Assembly (NCBI GenBank): GCA_016787755.1
Contig: JAEUUA010000002.1
Span: 1-64,000, forward strand
Length of the DNA stretch: 64,000 bases
Direction of reading: 5' to 3'
Origin: Cyclobacteriaceae bacterium
GTDB lineage: Bacteria > Bacteroidota > Bacteroidia > Cytophagales > Cyclobacteriaceae
Numbering within the stretch: the stretch's first letter is position 1; each line of letters opens with the position of its first letter. Positions 1 through 9,225 of this stretch are shown piece by piece. Below the pieces are notes generated by a model that saw only the letters and a program-made list of their open reading frames with translations, made no database searches and had not been told where the DNA came from. Made by a program: the position numbers and the translations under genes.

Positions 1-822
1 TAACTTCATACTGCGGGCGGTTGCTAATGCAGACTTATAATACCCTTCGGCCTTTTGATTTTCATTTAACTCCTTGTGAACATCCCCCAGACTGATGGTG
101 GTGGTTAACTGGCCACGCTTGTCATCTAATTGTTCTTTCAAGGCAAGCGACCTTTCGAAATACTTTTTTGCATTTGCGTATTGATTCAGGAAAAGAAAAT
201 CGTTACCAAGACTTTGATAACAAAAAGACTGACCTCTCAGATTTTTGAGGTTTTCAAATAATTGCAAACTTTTTATGTGAGCATCTGCGGCATTTTTGTA
301 CTCACCCATGTTGAAATACAAATTGCCAAGATTAAGCAGTTGCCCCGCTTTGTTCTCATCTTCTTTCTTCCAGGTGTTTACATTTTCGAGTACATACGGC
401 AGGGCTCTTTTATAATCTCCTAAATTTTTATAAAACAAACCAGCGGATTGGTTATAATTGAATTTGACCCGAAAGTTTGAGGGGTTGGCGCGAACCAAGG
501 CTTCCCCTTGATTTAAAAAATACTGGGCACTATCTATTTTTCCTGTCTGTTGGTAATAGGTGACTAAATAACTGTAAGCGGACACCAGCCACTTGACTTC
601 GTTCTTTGGATCGGATCGCTTCACCACTTGCATTGAATATTCTTTCACTTTCTGCAAGTCCTTGCGTAAAAATTCATTAGACAAAAGCAGCAACGCGTTT
701 AGTCCTGCCGTATCCCTTTTGTGCAATGAAACAATTTGTTGTAAGCTGTCAATAATCTTGCTTTGGGATACTGTGGTCCAAGAGTAGAATGATAGGCATA
801 ATATTAGAAGATACTTTTTCAG
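1..822 (-). CDS. TPR-repeat protein, 3' end outside window
   Basis: An open frame of 274 codons runs off the left edge. After a signal-like segment (KKYLLILCLSFYS) it reads as tandem tetratricopeptide repeats, with units such as GNLYFNMGEYKNAADAHIKS and LGNDFLFLNQYANAKKYFER. In Bacteroidota such N-terminal TPR arrays usually belong to secreted sensor histidine kinases or LuxR-type regulators, but the C-terminal part that would decide is not in the window. The frame has no ATG, GTG or TTG between an upstream stop near 853 and the signal segment. The best-placed start is a CTG at 822, directly before KKYLL; this is inferred. It lies about 80 bases downstream of the T9SS gene on the same strand and could be co-transcribed. 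Confidence 0.75.
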   Translation of the reverse strand, partial: MKKYLLILCLSFYSWTTVSQSKIIDSLQQIVSLHKRDTAGLNALLLLSNEFLRKDLQKVKEYSMQVVKRSDPKNEVKWLVSAYSYLVTYYQQTGKIDSAQYFLNQGEALVRANPSNFRVKFNYNQSAGLFYKNLGDYKRALPYVLENVNTWKKEDENKAGQLLNLGNLYFNMGEYKNAADAHIKSLQLFENLKNLRGQSFCYQSLGNDFLFLNQYANAKKYFERSLALKEQLDDKRGQLTTTISLGDVHKELNENQKAEGYYKSALATARSMKL

Positions 823-902
823 ATTTTGATTTTGCTTTTCCTGGTAAGAACTACCTTCCCCAGATTCTTACGACCAAGTTAACAAAATTTCACATCACAG
901 TT

Positions 903-2693
903 TTAACGTTTAATCGTCAGGTATCCCGAGATTGGTTCTTTGGCGCCAGCAAATTCTATTTTATAAAAATAAACCCCACTGGGAAGTTCGCTGCCGTTCT
1001 TATTGAGTCCCCTGAAAACGCGATCATGATTATCATAATTAGTCATCTCAAATACCAGATTACCCCAGCGATTGAAAATCATAACTTTATTTTTTTTCGT
1101 GTCGGGTATCTGTTCAATAAACTTTATCCGGAGGACATCATTTTTAAAATCGCCATTTGGCGAAATGCCATTATAAACAACCAACTTACCTTCCACGTTT
1201 ATAGTGAAAGTTTCTGTGGTGCAGCTGCCGACTAAATCACAGATTTCAATTTCAAGTGCTTCCTTCCCGGAAAAATAAACTCCTACGTAATCAACGGAAA
1301 GAATGGTATTAACAATTTCGGCATGAGCACCGCTGCTGGGTTGTGAAACTATTCTAAGGGTGGATAGATCAAGATTATTATCGGGATCTGAAAGCAGTGG
1401 AAGTAAATCCAGGGTAGCAACAGTTTCGGAAGCCGTGGTTAGTGTTGCCGGTATGATAACCGGAGGTTCATTGCATGCTAAGACGGTTGCAGTTACTGCA
1501 GTTCGCGCGCTTTCGCATGTTCCGTTGACAATAGATACGAAAAATGTGGTAGTCGTTGCGAGCGATGGAATAGTGAATACATTAGTAATTTCTCCCGCTA
1601 GTGCGGTACCACCTGTAGCAGTTTGATACCAGCGATAGGTTTGAGTTCCTATGGCTCCAGAAGCAGTAAGCGTAACAGCACCACTTCCGCAGCGACTTGC
1701 TGCAACCGTTGAAGGCACTGAAATCGGATCACAAATAATTGCAGGAGTTGTAAATGTATGAACGGCCTCTGCACTTCTTGTCCCATCTGAGTTAATAGCA
1801 GTTACATGAATTTCGTAAAAGGTATTTGGCAAAAGGCCATCCAGCACGGCTGCAAAATCAACTGTAATGTCTTTCCCTGGCGTAAAGCCATTATAAATTT
1901 TGATGATAGACTTTCCAGTGCCATCAACGTAGTAGTATTCCAGCGCTACAATGTTTGATCCGGACTTACCGACAAAAAAAGGCTTTGGTACGGGTTGACT
2001 CCATCGTCCCTGGATATCTTCACTGCGGACATACAAAATATGAAACCCGGAATTAATGGTCGCTAAATTGATAACGAGCGATTGATCTGATGTTGAACCC
2101 GATGTGCTGATTTGAATCCCATTACCAATGCCGGGATCAGCATCAAAAAAATACTCTATTCGTTTTAGTGAAGGGGTTGAACTGGTCTGCGCATTACTCT
2201 GCACAAATACTGGCCGGGCAAGAAGTGTGCTCCACAAACCATTATTACTTTTGGCCCGATAATAAATTGTATGAATTCCTTCTGCTATTGTGCTTATGGG
2301 CAGTTGAAAATCTTTTGTTAAATCAATGGCAGAAGATATTGGTATCGCACTCCCATTGCCAAAGCCCGGATCAGTATCAAAAAAATATTCAATTCTATTA
2401 ATTGAATAGATGCTGGCAGACTGTGCCGATCGTTGTACTAGTACCGGTCGTGATTGAGGTAAACTCCACAGTCCATTGTTTCCTTTTGCCCGAATGTAAA
2501 GCAAATGAAATCCTTCATTGACTGTGTTTAGTGGAACTGAGAAGTCGCGGGCAAGATCCGCAGCGCTAGAAATAGGGATACTTATTCCATTGCCAAAGCC
2601 CGGGTCAGTATCAAAATAATATTCTAACCGTGTAATGGTTTGTGCACACACACTCGTACTAATGAGAAGCGATATAAAAATCAGGTTGCGCAA
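903..2693 (-). CDS. T9SS type B cargo protein with three internal repeats
   Basis: Secreted 596-residue protein. A signal peptide (1-17) is followed by three near-identical repeats of about 68 residues (20-87, 98-165, 177-242), each with a core like YFFDTDPGFGNG and ending in WS-x-RPVxVQ. Next come a fibronectin III-like segment (about 248-318) and an Ig-like segment (about 321-405). Residues 507-596 form the gliding-motility-associated type B C-terminal domain (NGISPNGD, IFNRWGNLVF, LPSGVYFYKI), which directs export by the type IX system and anchoring at the cell surface. The gene starts seven bases after the stop of the beta-helix gene, so the two are very likely one operon. The ligand is unknown; the modular repeats suggest adhesion. 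Confidence 0.88.
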   Translation of the reverse strand: MRNLIFISLLISTSVCAQTITRLEYYFDTDPGFGNGISIPISSAADLARDFSVPLNTVNEGFHLLYIRAKGNNGLWSLPQSRPVLVQRSAQSASIYSINRIEYFFDTDPGFGNGSAIPISSAIDLTKDFQLPISTIAEGIHTIYYRAKSNNGLWSTLLARPVFVQSNAQTSSTPSLKRIEYFFDADPGIGNGIQISTSGSTSDQSLVINLATINSGFHILYVRSEDIQGRWSQPVPKPFFVGKSGSNIVALEYYYVDGTGKSIIKIYNGFTPGKDITVDFAAVLDGLLPNTFYEIHVTAINSDGTRSAEAVHTFTTPAIICDPISVPSTVAASRCGSGAVTLTASGAIGTQTYRWYQTATGGTALAGEITNVFTIPSLATTTTFFVSIVNGTCESARTAVTATVLACNEPPVIIPATLTTASETVATLDLLPLLSDPDNNLDLSTLRIVSQPSSGAHAEIVNTILSVDYVGVYFSGKEALEIEICDLVGSCTTETFTINVEGKLVVYNGISPNGDFKNDVLRIKFIEQIPDTKKNKVMIFNRWGNLVFEMTNYDNHDRVFRGLNKNGSELPSGVYFYKIEFAGAKEPISGYLTIKR

Positions 2694-2700
2694 GACTAAC

Positions 2701-3747
2701 TTAGTTGTTAGACTTCACTTTGATCTGAATCGGTAAGCCTGTATTTTTTTCACCCACTGCGGGGGCGGTAAGTGAATAGATGGTAGGGATCGGTGGAATG
2801 CCTGAAAGAACATAGGGCTCGGATCCTCCAAAAATACCGCAGTCAGCACCACCAAATCCTGCACCGATTCCAGGAGATCCAGCTTTCAACTTCCACTTGC
2901 CATCGGTACTGCCTGAATCCTCATATCGCAAGTCCAAAGGACTATTATTGATGTTTCCATTTCCTGCAGGCAGATAACTATTGGTGTGAATGTTATTTCT
3001 AACAATCGAAGCGGAAGCCACAAATGTATTATCCGTATTGTAAAAGTTATTTTGCACAGTTGAGTTGGCGACACTAAATCCACCTTTAATGATATTATTG
3101 GAAACTTCCAGTGAGGAAGAGGCAGGTGATGAAAGTGCGAGAACACCACCACCACAACCTGAACAGTTATGAGAAAAATAATTATTGGCAATGATTATTC
3201 CTGAATGGCCAGCAGTTATCTGAACCAGTGGAGGTGTACTTGAACCATCAATTGTTTCGATATAGTTTTGTACCATGATCACATTTGAAGCATTGATCAC
3301 ATTTGAACTGTTGCACGACCCCGATGGATCTAGTGCAAAGTGGTTACGCTTTAAGAGTATGTTGTTTGCATTCACAGTGATAGAACCTCGTACTGTTACA
3401 CCCATGAGCACAGTACCTGAAGAGCCGGGCTCGAATATTATTGCCTCGCACGTGTTATAGCTATCCATAGAAGCTGGATTAATATTGGTTTGCGTATCAG
3501 GATTTTCATTTAAAAAATAGCCAGGTCCAATGATCACTAGCCGCTTTGTAAGGTTTATCCTTTCTCCAGTATAGTACACTGGAGACCCAATCAGATACAA
3601 GGTGTCACCAGCAGCTGCCCCGGTTTGGGCAGAAGTGAGATTAGTAAAATCTTTAGCAGTGCTTCCGGGATTGCTATCAACAATCCAGATTTTACATGAG
3701 GCACTTGTTGTGAAAGCTAATAGAAAAATAGTAACAAGATGTTTCAT
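2701..3747 (-). CDS. Secreted right-handed beta-helix protein
   Basis: A 348-residue protein with a signal peptide (MKHLVTIFLLAFTTSASC). It then shows the pattern of a parallel beta-helix: repeated short strands with Asn ladders (ITVNANNILLKRNHF, VINASNVIMVQNYIE, GIIIANNYFSHN, SLEVSNNIIKGG). Such folds occur in pectate lyases and in many surface proteins. I see no catalytic signature and assign no enzyme activity. The C-terminus (about 310-348) is short and does not look like a T9SS sorting domain, so secretion beyond the periplasm is uncertain. It is the first gene of the likely two-gene operon with the type B cargo protein. Confidence 0.75.
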   Translation of the reverse strand: MKHLVTIFLLAFTTSASCKIWIVDSNPGSTAKDFTNLTSAQTGAAAGDTLYLIGSPVYYTGERINLTKRLVIIGPGYFLNENPDTQTNINPASMDSYNTCEAIIFEPGSSGTVLMGVTVRGSITVNANNILLKRNHFALDPSGSCNSSNVINASNVIMVQNYIETIDGSSTPPLVQITAGHSGIIIANNYFSHNCSGCGGGVLALSSPASSSLEVSNNIIKGGFSVANSTVQNNFYNTDNTFVASASIVRNNIHTNSYLPAGNGNINNSPLDLRYEDSGSTDGKWKLKAGSPGIGAGFGGADCGIFGGSEPYVLSGIPPIPTIYSLTAPAVGEKNTGLPIQIKVKSNN

Positions 3748-3876
3748 AGGGTGTTCTTTATATAAAAATACTAAATCACTAAATCACTCAACCCGTGCCC
3801 CCATATTTATGGGGTAGAGTTTTGGGAATTTACGTTTCCCGTCAATTTTCTTAGATTTGAGTACTTTTTAAACTAG

Positions 3877-6330
3877 ATGGCAGAAAACACCTATAAATCC
3901 AACACCTTTAAAAAACCTGAAAAGGAAAAGAAATCAAAGTCAGCCAAATCAAAAGTCCGCTTCAACTTCGATTTTATTAAAGATCCACGATTTGCGCTGG
4001 CAGTTGGATTCTCCTTGTTGATCACTTCACTTTACTTATTCACTTCTTTTCTATCATACCTCTTTACCGGTAAGGCTGATCAAAGCGTGATGGAAGCATT
4101 GTGGAGCACAAACATTACTGAGTCAGGACGTGATGTAGAAAACTGGTTAGGCTTATACGGTGCAGTCACATCGCATTTCTTAATCTTTAAATGGCTAGGG
4201 ATATCTGCTTTCTTTATTCCACCGCTTTTGTTTTTGGTGGGATTCAAATTGGTGTTTAAACGGGAGTTGGTTTCCATTTTCTCAGTATTCATTCTTTCGG
4301 TCTTTGCCGGATTGTGGCTTAGTCTTTTACTCGGCTACATTACGCATAACATGGCCGGGGTAAGTGAAATAGGTTTTATCAGTGGCGGCTTAGGGTATGA
4401 ACTTGCTAAAATCTCGGCAGGTCTTTTTGGGTGGGGAACATTTTTGATTCTTGTACTCTCACTTTTCATTTTCATCATTTATTATTTTAATGTAACTGCA
4501 ATCAATGCATTTCAGGTTAAGGATCCGAAGCCTATGGGGAATGATGCCTTGCTACCCGAGGATGACTTAATTATTAAACCAACTTACACAGAAGACAGCG
4601 ACAACTGGCCTGTTAAAGAAGTGGAACCAGAACCCGTTTTGGTTTTAAAAAATGAAGTTGAAGAAATACCGGTAGACACAACTGAATTAGAGCTTGATGT
4701 ACCGAGAAAACAACCTGCTGTTGAAAAGGTAAATGAGCCAATCTTCACTATTGAAGAACCCATCAGTGACACCGATCAGGTTGCTGAGCAATTGGTAGAG
4801 ACTCAAGGTGTATACGACCCAACGTTGGAACTTAGTAAATATAAATTTCCAACGCTTGAATTGCTAAATGAGTATGAAGCCAGTAAAGTTCAGGTAACTC
4901 AGGAAGAGTTAAATCAAAACAAGGATCGGATTTTAAACACACTCACCAATTTTAAAATTGGGATTCAAAGCATTAAAGCTACCATTGGTCCTACGGTAAC
5001 GCTGTATGAGATCGTTCCTGAAGCCGGGATTAAAATCTCACGTATTAAAAATCTAGAAGACGATATCGCGCTGAGCCTCGCAGCATTAGGTATTCGCATC
5101 ATCGCACCTATTCCCGGCAAGGGAACAATTGGTATTGAAGTGCCTAACAAGAATCGCGAGATGGTGGGCATTCGTTCCGTGCTTGCAACGGAACGGTTTC
5201 AAAAAACGGATAAAGATTTGCCCATTGCAATAGGTAAAACTATATCCAATGAGTTGATGGTGATTGATCTCACCAAAATGCCTCACCTGCTGGTAGCGGG
5301 TGCCACGGGGCAAGGAAAGTCCGTTGGACTAAATGTGATTTTAGCATCCTTATTATATAAGAAACACCCGAGCCAACTTAAGTTTGTGCTGGTCGATCCA
5401 AAGAAAGTGGAGATGTCACTTTTCAGTAAGATTGAAAGACATTATTTAGCCAAACTTCCGAATAGCGAAGAGGCGATCATTACCGATACGAAAAAAGTAG
5501 TTCATACCCTCAACTCGTTGTGTATCGAAATGGAAAATCGGTATGAAATCTTAAAAGATGCCGGGGCAAAAAATTTGAAAGAGTACAATGCAAAGTTTGT
5601 TGCCCGTAAACTTAATCCAAAAGAAGGTCATCGGTTTTTACCTTACATTGTTCTAGTAATTGATGAGTTGGCCGATTTGATGATGACGGCCGGAAAAGAA
5701 GTGGAAACTCCGATTGCACGGTTGGCCCAGTTGGCCCGTGCCATCGGTATACATTTGGTTCTTGCTACACAACGCCCTTCGGTAAATGTTATCACAGGAG
5801 TTATTAAAGCCAACTTCCCGGCTCGCTTATCCTTCAGAGTAACCTCAAAAATTGACTCACGAACAATATTGGATACCGGTGGAGCCGATCAACTGATTGG
5901 GCAAGGGGATATGCTTCTTTCAACAGGTTCGGAGATTGTTCGCTTGCAAAGTCCTTTTGTTGATACTCCTGAGATCGAACGCATCTGTGATTTTATTGGT
6001 TCGCAGCGTGGGTATGATTCGGCTTATATGTTGCCTGAATTTGAAGGAGAAGATGAAGGAGGCGCAGCATCAGTTGATTTAGCCGAGCGGGATGCCCTTT
6101 TTGAGGAAGCAGCGCGGTTGTTGGTTCAGCACCAGCAGGGAAGTACCTCCTTACTCCAGCGAAAGTTAAAATTAGGATATAATCGGGCAGGTCGTTTGAT
6201 AGATCAGTTGGAAGCAGCTAAAATTGTAGGCCCATTCGAAGGATCTAAAGCCCGCGAAGTTTTACTTAAAGACCCGATGAGTTTGGAACAATTATTGAAT
6301 GAATTGAAGGAAAAACACACGCAATCCTAA
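3877..6330 (+). CDS. ftsK: DNA translocase FtsK/SpoIIIE
   Basis: Septum-located ATP-driven DNA pump that clears and dimer-resolves chromosomes at division. The N-terminal domain has about four membrane helices (roughly 45-70, 105-130, 135-160, 180-210). An acidic linker follows (about 220-310), then the motor with Walker A GATGQGKS at 475-482 and Walker B VIDELADLM with Asp596-Glu597. The C-terminus (about 750-810) is the winged-helix gamma domain that reads orientation sequences (QRKLKLGYNRAGRLIDQLE). The length of 817 residues is normal for the family. A TAGATTTG box at 3852-3859 fits the Bacteroidota -7 element. The LolA-like gene follows after nine bases. Confidence 0.97.
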   Translation: MAENTYKSNTFKKPEKEKKSKSAKSKVRFNFDFIKDPRFALAVGFSLLITSLYLFTSFLSYLFTGKADQSVMEALWSTNITESGRDVENWLGLYGAVTSHFLIFKWLGISAFFIPPLLFLVGFKLVFKRELVSIFSVFILSVFAGLWLSLLLGYITHNMAGVSEIGFISGGLGYELAKISAGLFGWGTFLILVLSLFIFIIYYFNVTAINAFQVKDPKPMGNDALLPEDDLIIKPTYTEDSDNWPVKEVEPEPVLVLKNEVEEIPVDTTELELDVPRKQPAVEKVNEPIFTIEEPISDTDQVAEQLVETQGVYDPTLELSKYKFPTLELLNEYEASKVQVTQEELNQNKDRILNTLTNFKIGIQSIKATIGPTVTLYEIVPEAGIKISRIKNLEDDIALSLAALGIRIIAPIPGKGTIGIEVPNKNREMVGIRSVLATERFQKTDKDLPIAIGKTISNELMVIDLTKMPHLLVAGATGQGKSVGLNVILASLLYKKHPSQLKFVLVDPKKVEMSLFSKIERHYLAKLPNSEEAIITDTKKVVHTLNSLCIEMENRYEILKDAGAKNLKEYNAKFVARKLNPKEGHRFLPYIVLVIDELADLMMTAGKEVETPIARLAQLARAIGIHLVLATQRPSVNVITGVIKANFPARLSFRVTSKIDSRTILDTGGADQLIGQGDMLLSTGSEIVRLQSPFVDTPEIERICDFIGSQRGYDSAYMLPEFEGEDEGGAASVDLAERDALFEEAARLLVQHQQGSTSLLQRKLKLGYNRAGRLIDQLEAAKIVGPFEGSKAREVLLKDPMSLEQLLNELKEKHTQS

Positions 6331-6339
6331 TTATTACTA

Positions 6340-6981
6340 ATGAAAAAGTACTTTTTTGCCCTTTTGCTAACGTTTGTTGGCTCTTTGTCTTATTCTCAGT
6401 ACGATCCTAAGGCGCTCGAAATTCTTGAGGCCATGAGCAATAAATACAAAGCGATCACCGCTTTTGAAGCCAGTCTCACGACCGGATTAACCAACGAATC
6501 GGAGGGGGTGAAGGAAGAATTTAAGGGGAAAATCACGGTGAAGGGTGACAAGTTTCGGCTTTTGTTGGATGATCAGGAAATCATCAATAATGGAACAACC
6601 GTGTGGACATATTTACCATCCGCTAAGGAAGTCAACATCGATAATTTCGATTCGGGTTCGGATGAGATCAATCCTTCCAAGATTTTTGATATGTATAAGA
6701 AGGGTTTCAAGTATTTGTATTTGGCAGACAAAACCGAAAATGGGGTGGTTTGTGAGGAGGTTGATTTAGTGCCGGAGAAAAAAGATGCTCAATATTTTAA
6801 GATCAAAATGATGATCTCGAAGAAAGACAAGAGCATTATGAGTTGGACCATGTTTGATAAGTCCGGCAACCGATATAAATACTCTATCACCAAGTTTGTT
6901 CCTAACTTGAAATTAGAGGATTCATTCTTCACTTTCGATCCTAAGAAATACCCGGGTGTAGAAGTTATTGACTTGCGTTAA
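6340..6981 (+). CDS. LolA-like outer-membrane lipoprotein carrier
   Basis: Periplasmic 213-residue protein with a signal peptide (MKKYFFALLLTFVGSLSYSQ). The rest is a single LolA/LolB-type half-barrel domain: an N-terminal helix (ALEILEAMSNKYKAI), then beta strands containing KGDKFRLLLDDQEIINNGTT and WTYLPSAKEVNI, and a late SFFTFDPKKYPGVEVIDLR. In this family the barrel carries lipoproteins, or related lipids, from the inner to the outer membrane. The pairing with ftsK, nine bases upstream, is the arrangement I recall as common in bacteria, which supports the call. Whether it is the true LolA or a paralogue cannot be told from this sequence. Confidence 0.88.
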   Translation: MKKYFFALLLTFVGSLSYSQYDPKALEILEAMSNKYKAITAFEASLTTGLTNESEGVKEEFKGKITVKGDKFRLLLDDQEIINNGTTVWTYLPSAKEVNIDNFDSGSDEINPSKIFDMYKKGFKYLYLADKTENGVVCEEVDLVPEKKDAQYFKIKMMISKKDKSIMSWTMFDKSGNRYKYSITKFVPNLKLEDSFFTFDPKKYPGVEVIDLR

Positions 6982-7045
6982 TTATTGGTTGATTGTTAGG
7001 GGTTCTTATCCTTTCTTTGCAAAAGAGCATCAACCCTTCTCATCA

Positions 7046-7864
7046 ATGAACCGTCACGAACTTTTTGGGAAAATAAAGAGCAAAAATTCCTACTTGTGTG
7101 TTGGGCTCGATTCAGATTTGGAGAAAATTCCAAAACACCTGCTCTCTTTTCATGATCCGATTTTTGAATTCAATAAGCAAATTATTGATGCCACCAAGGA
7201 ATTTGCTGTGGCTTATAAACCCAACATTGCTTTTTATGAGGCGCTCGGTTCTAAAGGCTGGGAGAGTTTAGAAAAGACACTGGCCTACATTCCTAAAGAT
7301 TGTTTTACGATTGCTGATGCCAAGCGAGGTGATATTGGTAATACCTCTACCTTATATGCCCGAGCCTATTTTGAAAAAATGGATTTCGATGCCGTTACAG
7401 TGGCTCCCTACATGGGTGAAGATTCTGTGCGGCCTTTCATGGATTTTCAGGGCAAGTGGGTAATTCTGTTGATTCATACTTCTAACTCGGGCAGCGCAGA
7501 TTTTCAGCAATTGGAAACCCGCGGAGGCCGTTATGTCTATGAGGAAGTTATTTTTGCTTCACAACGTTGGGCTTCTCCCAATCGTATGATGTATGTTGTG
7601 GGGGCAACAAAGGCTGATAAAATCAACACCATTCGTGCGTTGGCACCTGATCATTTCTTTCTGGTACCGGGTATTGGTGCTCAGGGGGGTAGTTTAGAAG
7701 ATGTATCGAAGGCCGGTATGAATGATCATTGCGGCTTATTAGTAAATTCTGCACGATCAATTATTTATGCCTCAACTAAGGAAGATTTTGCAGAGGCTGC
7801 TCATCGCGAGGCGGGAAACATGCAACGCAAGATGAAAATCTATCTTGAGAAGTATCTTCAATAA
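7046..7864 (+). CDS. pyrF: Orotidine 5'-phosphate decarboxylase, class II
   Basis: Last step of de novo UMP synthesis: decarboxylation of orotidine 5'-phosphate. The catalytic Lys-Asp network is seen as FTIADAKRGDIGNTS. Phosphate-binding residues lie near LVPGIGAQGG and LVNSARSIIYAS. At 272 residues it matches the longer PyrF class (Bacteroidota, mycobacteria) rather than the short enterobacterial form of about 240. I start at the ATG at 7046, giving MNRHELFGKIK. The frame extends upstream to a TTG at 6968, but those 26 residues would overlap the LolA-like gene and look unlike a PyrF N-terminus. It is 64 bases after the LolA-like gene and probably in the same transcript. Confidence 0.95.
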   Translation: MNRHELFGKIKSKNSYLCVGLDSDLEKIPKHLLSFHDPIFEFNKQIIDATKEFAVAYKPNIAFYEALGSKGWESLEKTLAYIPKDCFTIADAKRGDIGNTSTLYARAYFEKMDFDAVTVAPYMGEDSVRPFMDFQGKWVILLIHTSNSGSADFQQLETRGGRYVYEEVIFASQRWASPNRMMYVVGATKADKINTIRALAPDHFFLVPGIGAQGGSLEDVSKAGMNDHCGLLVNSARSIIYASTKEDFAEAAHREAGNMQRKMKIYLEKYLQ

Positions 7865-7935
7865 AAGTACCTCTTAGGCTGTACTTGATTTTAGACTTCC
7901 AAAATCGTAACTCGTGATTCACAACCTGAATCAAT

Positions 7936-9225
7936 GTGAACGAATCATTCATACATTATCTGTGGCAATTTCAATACTTCGATAAAAGTGAGTTGACAAC
8001 TACGGCTGGTGAGGTATTGAATATTTTAAAGCCAGGCATACTGAATTCGGATGCCGGCCCTGATTTCTCGCAAGCAAAAATAAAAATTGGTAGTATTAAT
8101 TGGGCTGGAAATGTAGAAATTCACATTCAATCTTCTGGCTGGTACGAACATACTCATGATCAGGACGCTGCGTATGAAAATGTAGTACTGCATGTAGTGT
8201 GGGAAGAAAATAAGCCTGTGTATCGAACTGATGGTACTCGAATTCCAACCTTGCAACTCAAAGGTCGGGTTGAAGATCATTTGCTGAAGTCGTATCAAAA
8301 GCTGATAAACAATCCCTCGGCAATTCCTTGTGAGAAATCATTTGCCAATGTAGATGATATTATCAAACATGCCATGGTTGATAAAGCGGTGATGCACCGT
8401 TTGGAAACGAAGGCAACGGAAATAAAAAAGCTACTCGATAAAAATAAAGGTGATTGGGTCGAAACAACGTATCAATTAGTGGGCAGTAACTTTGGATTCA
8501 AGGTAAACAAAGATCCTTTTATCCAGTTAACAAATGCGTTGCCCTATAAATTAATTCAAAAACATAGGAGCAGTTCGTTGGAAGTAGAAGCATTGCTTTT
8601 TGGTCAGGCGGGATTTCTTGTGGCCAAAACAAAAGATGAATACCTGACGCAACTTTTTATTACGTATCAATTCCTAGCTAAGAAGTATGATTTGGCGCAT
8701 AAGCAAATGAATGTGGCGCAATGGAAATTTTTGCGATTAAGACCGGCAAATTTCCCTACCATTCGATTGGCTCAGTTTGCCTCGCTGTTGTGTTCGCACA
8801 CCAACATCTTTTCTGGGATGATCGAGGCATCAAGTTATCAGCAACTGGCTCATTTTTTTGAAATCAATCAATCAACCTATTGGAAAATCCATTATCGGTT
8901 TGGTAAAAAATCGAAAGGCGAAGTGCCGGGCTTTGGTGAATCGAGTAAAGAAAATATCATCATTAATACAGTGGTTCCTTTGTTTGTTGCGTATGGCCAG
9001 TCGCGCGATGATTACAGTTTTGTAGAAAAGGCGATTGCGATTTTACAATCAATACCCAGCGAAAAGAATAGAATTACCAGAGTCTGGCAAGAATTGGGGT
9101 ATGTAAGCAAAACTGCTTTTGATTCGCAGGGTTTGATTGAACTGTATAATAACTTTTGCCAGCGCAGAGCATGCTTAAATTGTACGATCGGTTCTGCCTT
9201 GTTAAAACCCAATCTGGTAAAATGA
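7936..9225 (+). CDS. DUF2851 family protein
   Basis: A 429-residue soluble protein recognisable as DUF2851, a family largely confined to Bacteroidota. Its N-terminal signature is NESFIHYLWQFQYF, followed by LKPGILNSDAGPDFSQAKI and AGNVEIHIQSSGWYEHTHD. The C-terminus holds a cluster of cysteines (CQRRACLNCTIGSALL) that may bind a metal. No biochemical function is known to me. The start is GTG at 7936; an overlapping ATG at 7934 is in another frame. Its stop overlaps the start of the next gene (ATGA), which implies translational coupling. Confidence 0.88.
   Translation: MNESFIHYLWQFQYFDKSELTTTAGEVLNILKPGILNSDAGPDFSQAKIKIGSINWAGNVEIHIQSSGWYEHTHDQDAAYENVVLHVVWEENKPVYRTDGTRIPTLQLKGRVEDHLLKSYQKLINNPSAIPCEKSFANVDDIIKHAMVDKAVMHRLETKATEIKKLLDKNKGDWVETTYQLVGSNFGFKVNKDPFIQLTNALPYKLIQKHRSSSLEVEALLFGQAGFLVAKTKDEYLTQLFITYQFLAKKYDLAHKQMNVAQWKFLRLRPANFPTIRLAQFASLLCSHTNIFSGMIEASSYQQLAHFFEINQSTYWKIHYRFGKKSKGEVPGFGESSKENIIINTVVPLFVAYGQSRDDYSFVEKAIAILQSIPSEKNRITRVWQELGYVSKTAFDSQGLIELYNNFCQRRACLNCTIGSALLKPNLVK

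Noticed and set aside
1360..1626. Plus-strand frame inside the T9SS type B gene
   Set aside because: It is a shadow of the Ser/Thr/Ala-rich coding sequence on the other strand, without family resemblance.
6968..7045. Upstream extension of PyrF
   Set aside because: It would overlap the LolA-like gene, starts at TTG and adds residues unlike any PyrF N-terminus.
7865..7887. Hairpin after pyrF as a terminator
   Set aside because: The stem is only six bases and the tail is not T-rich; read-through into the DUF2851 gene is likely.
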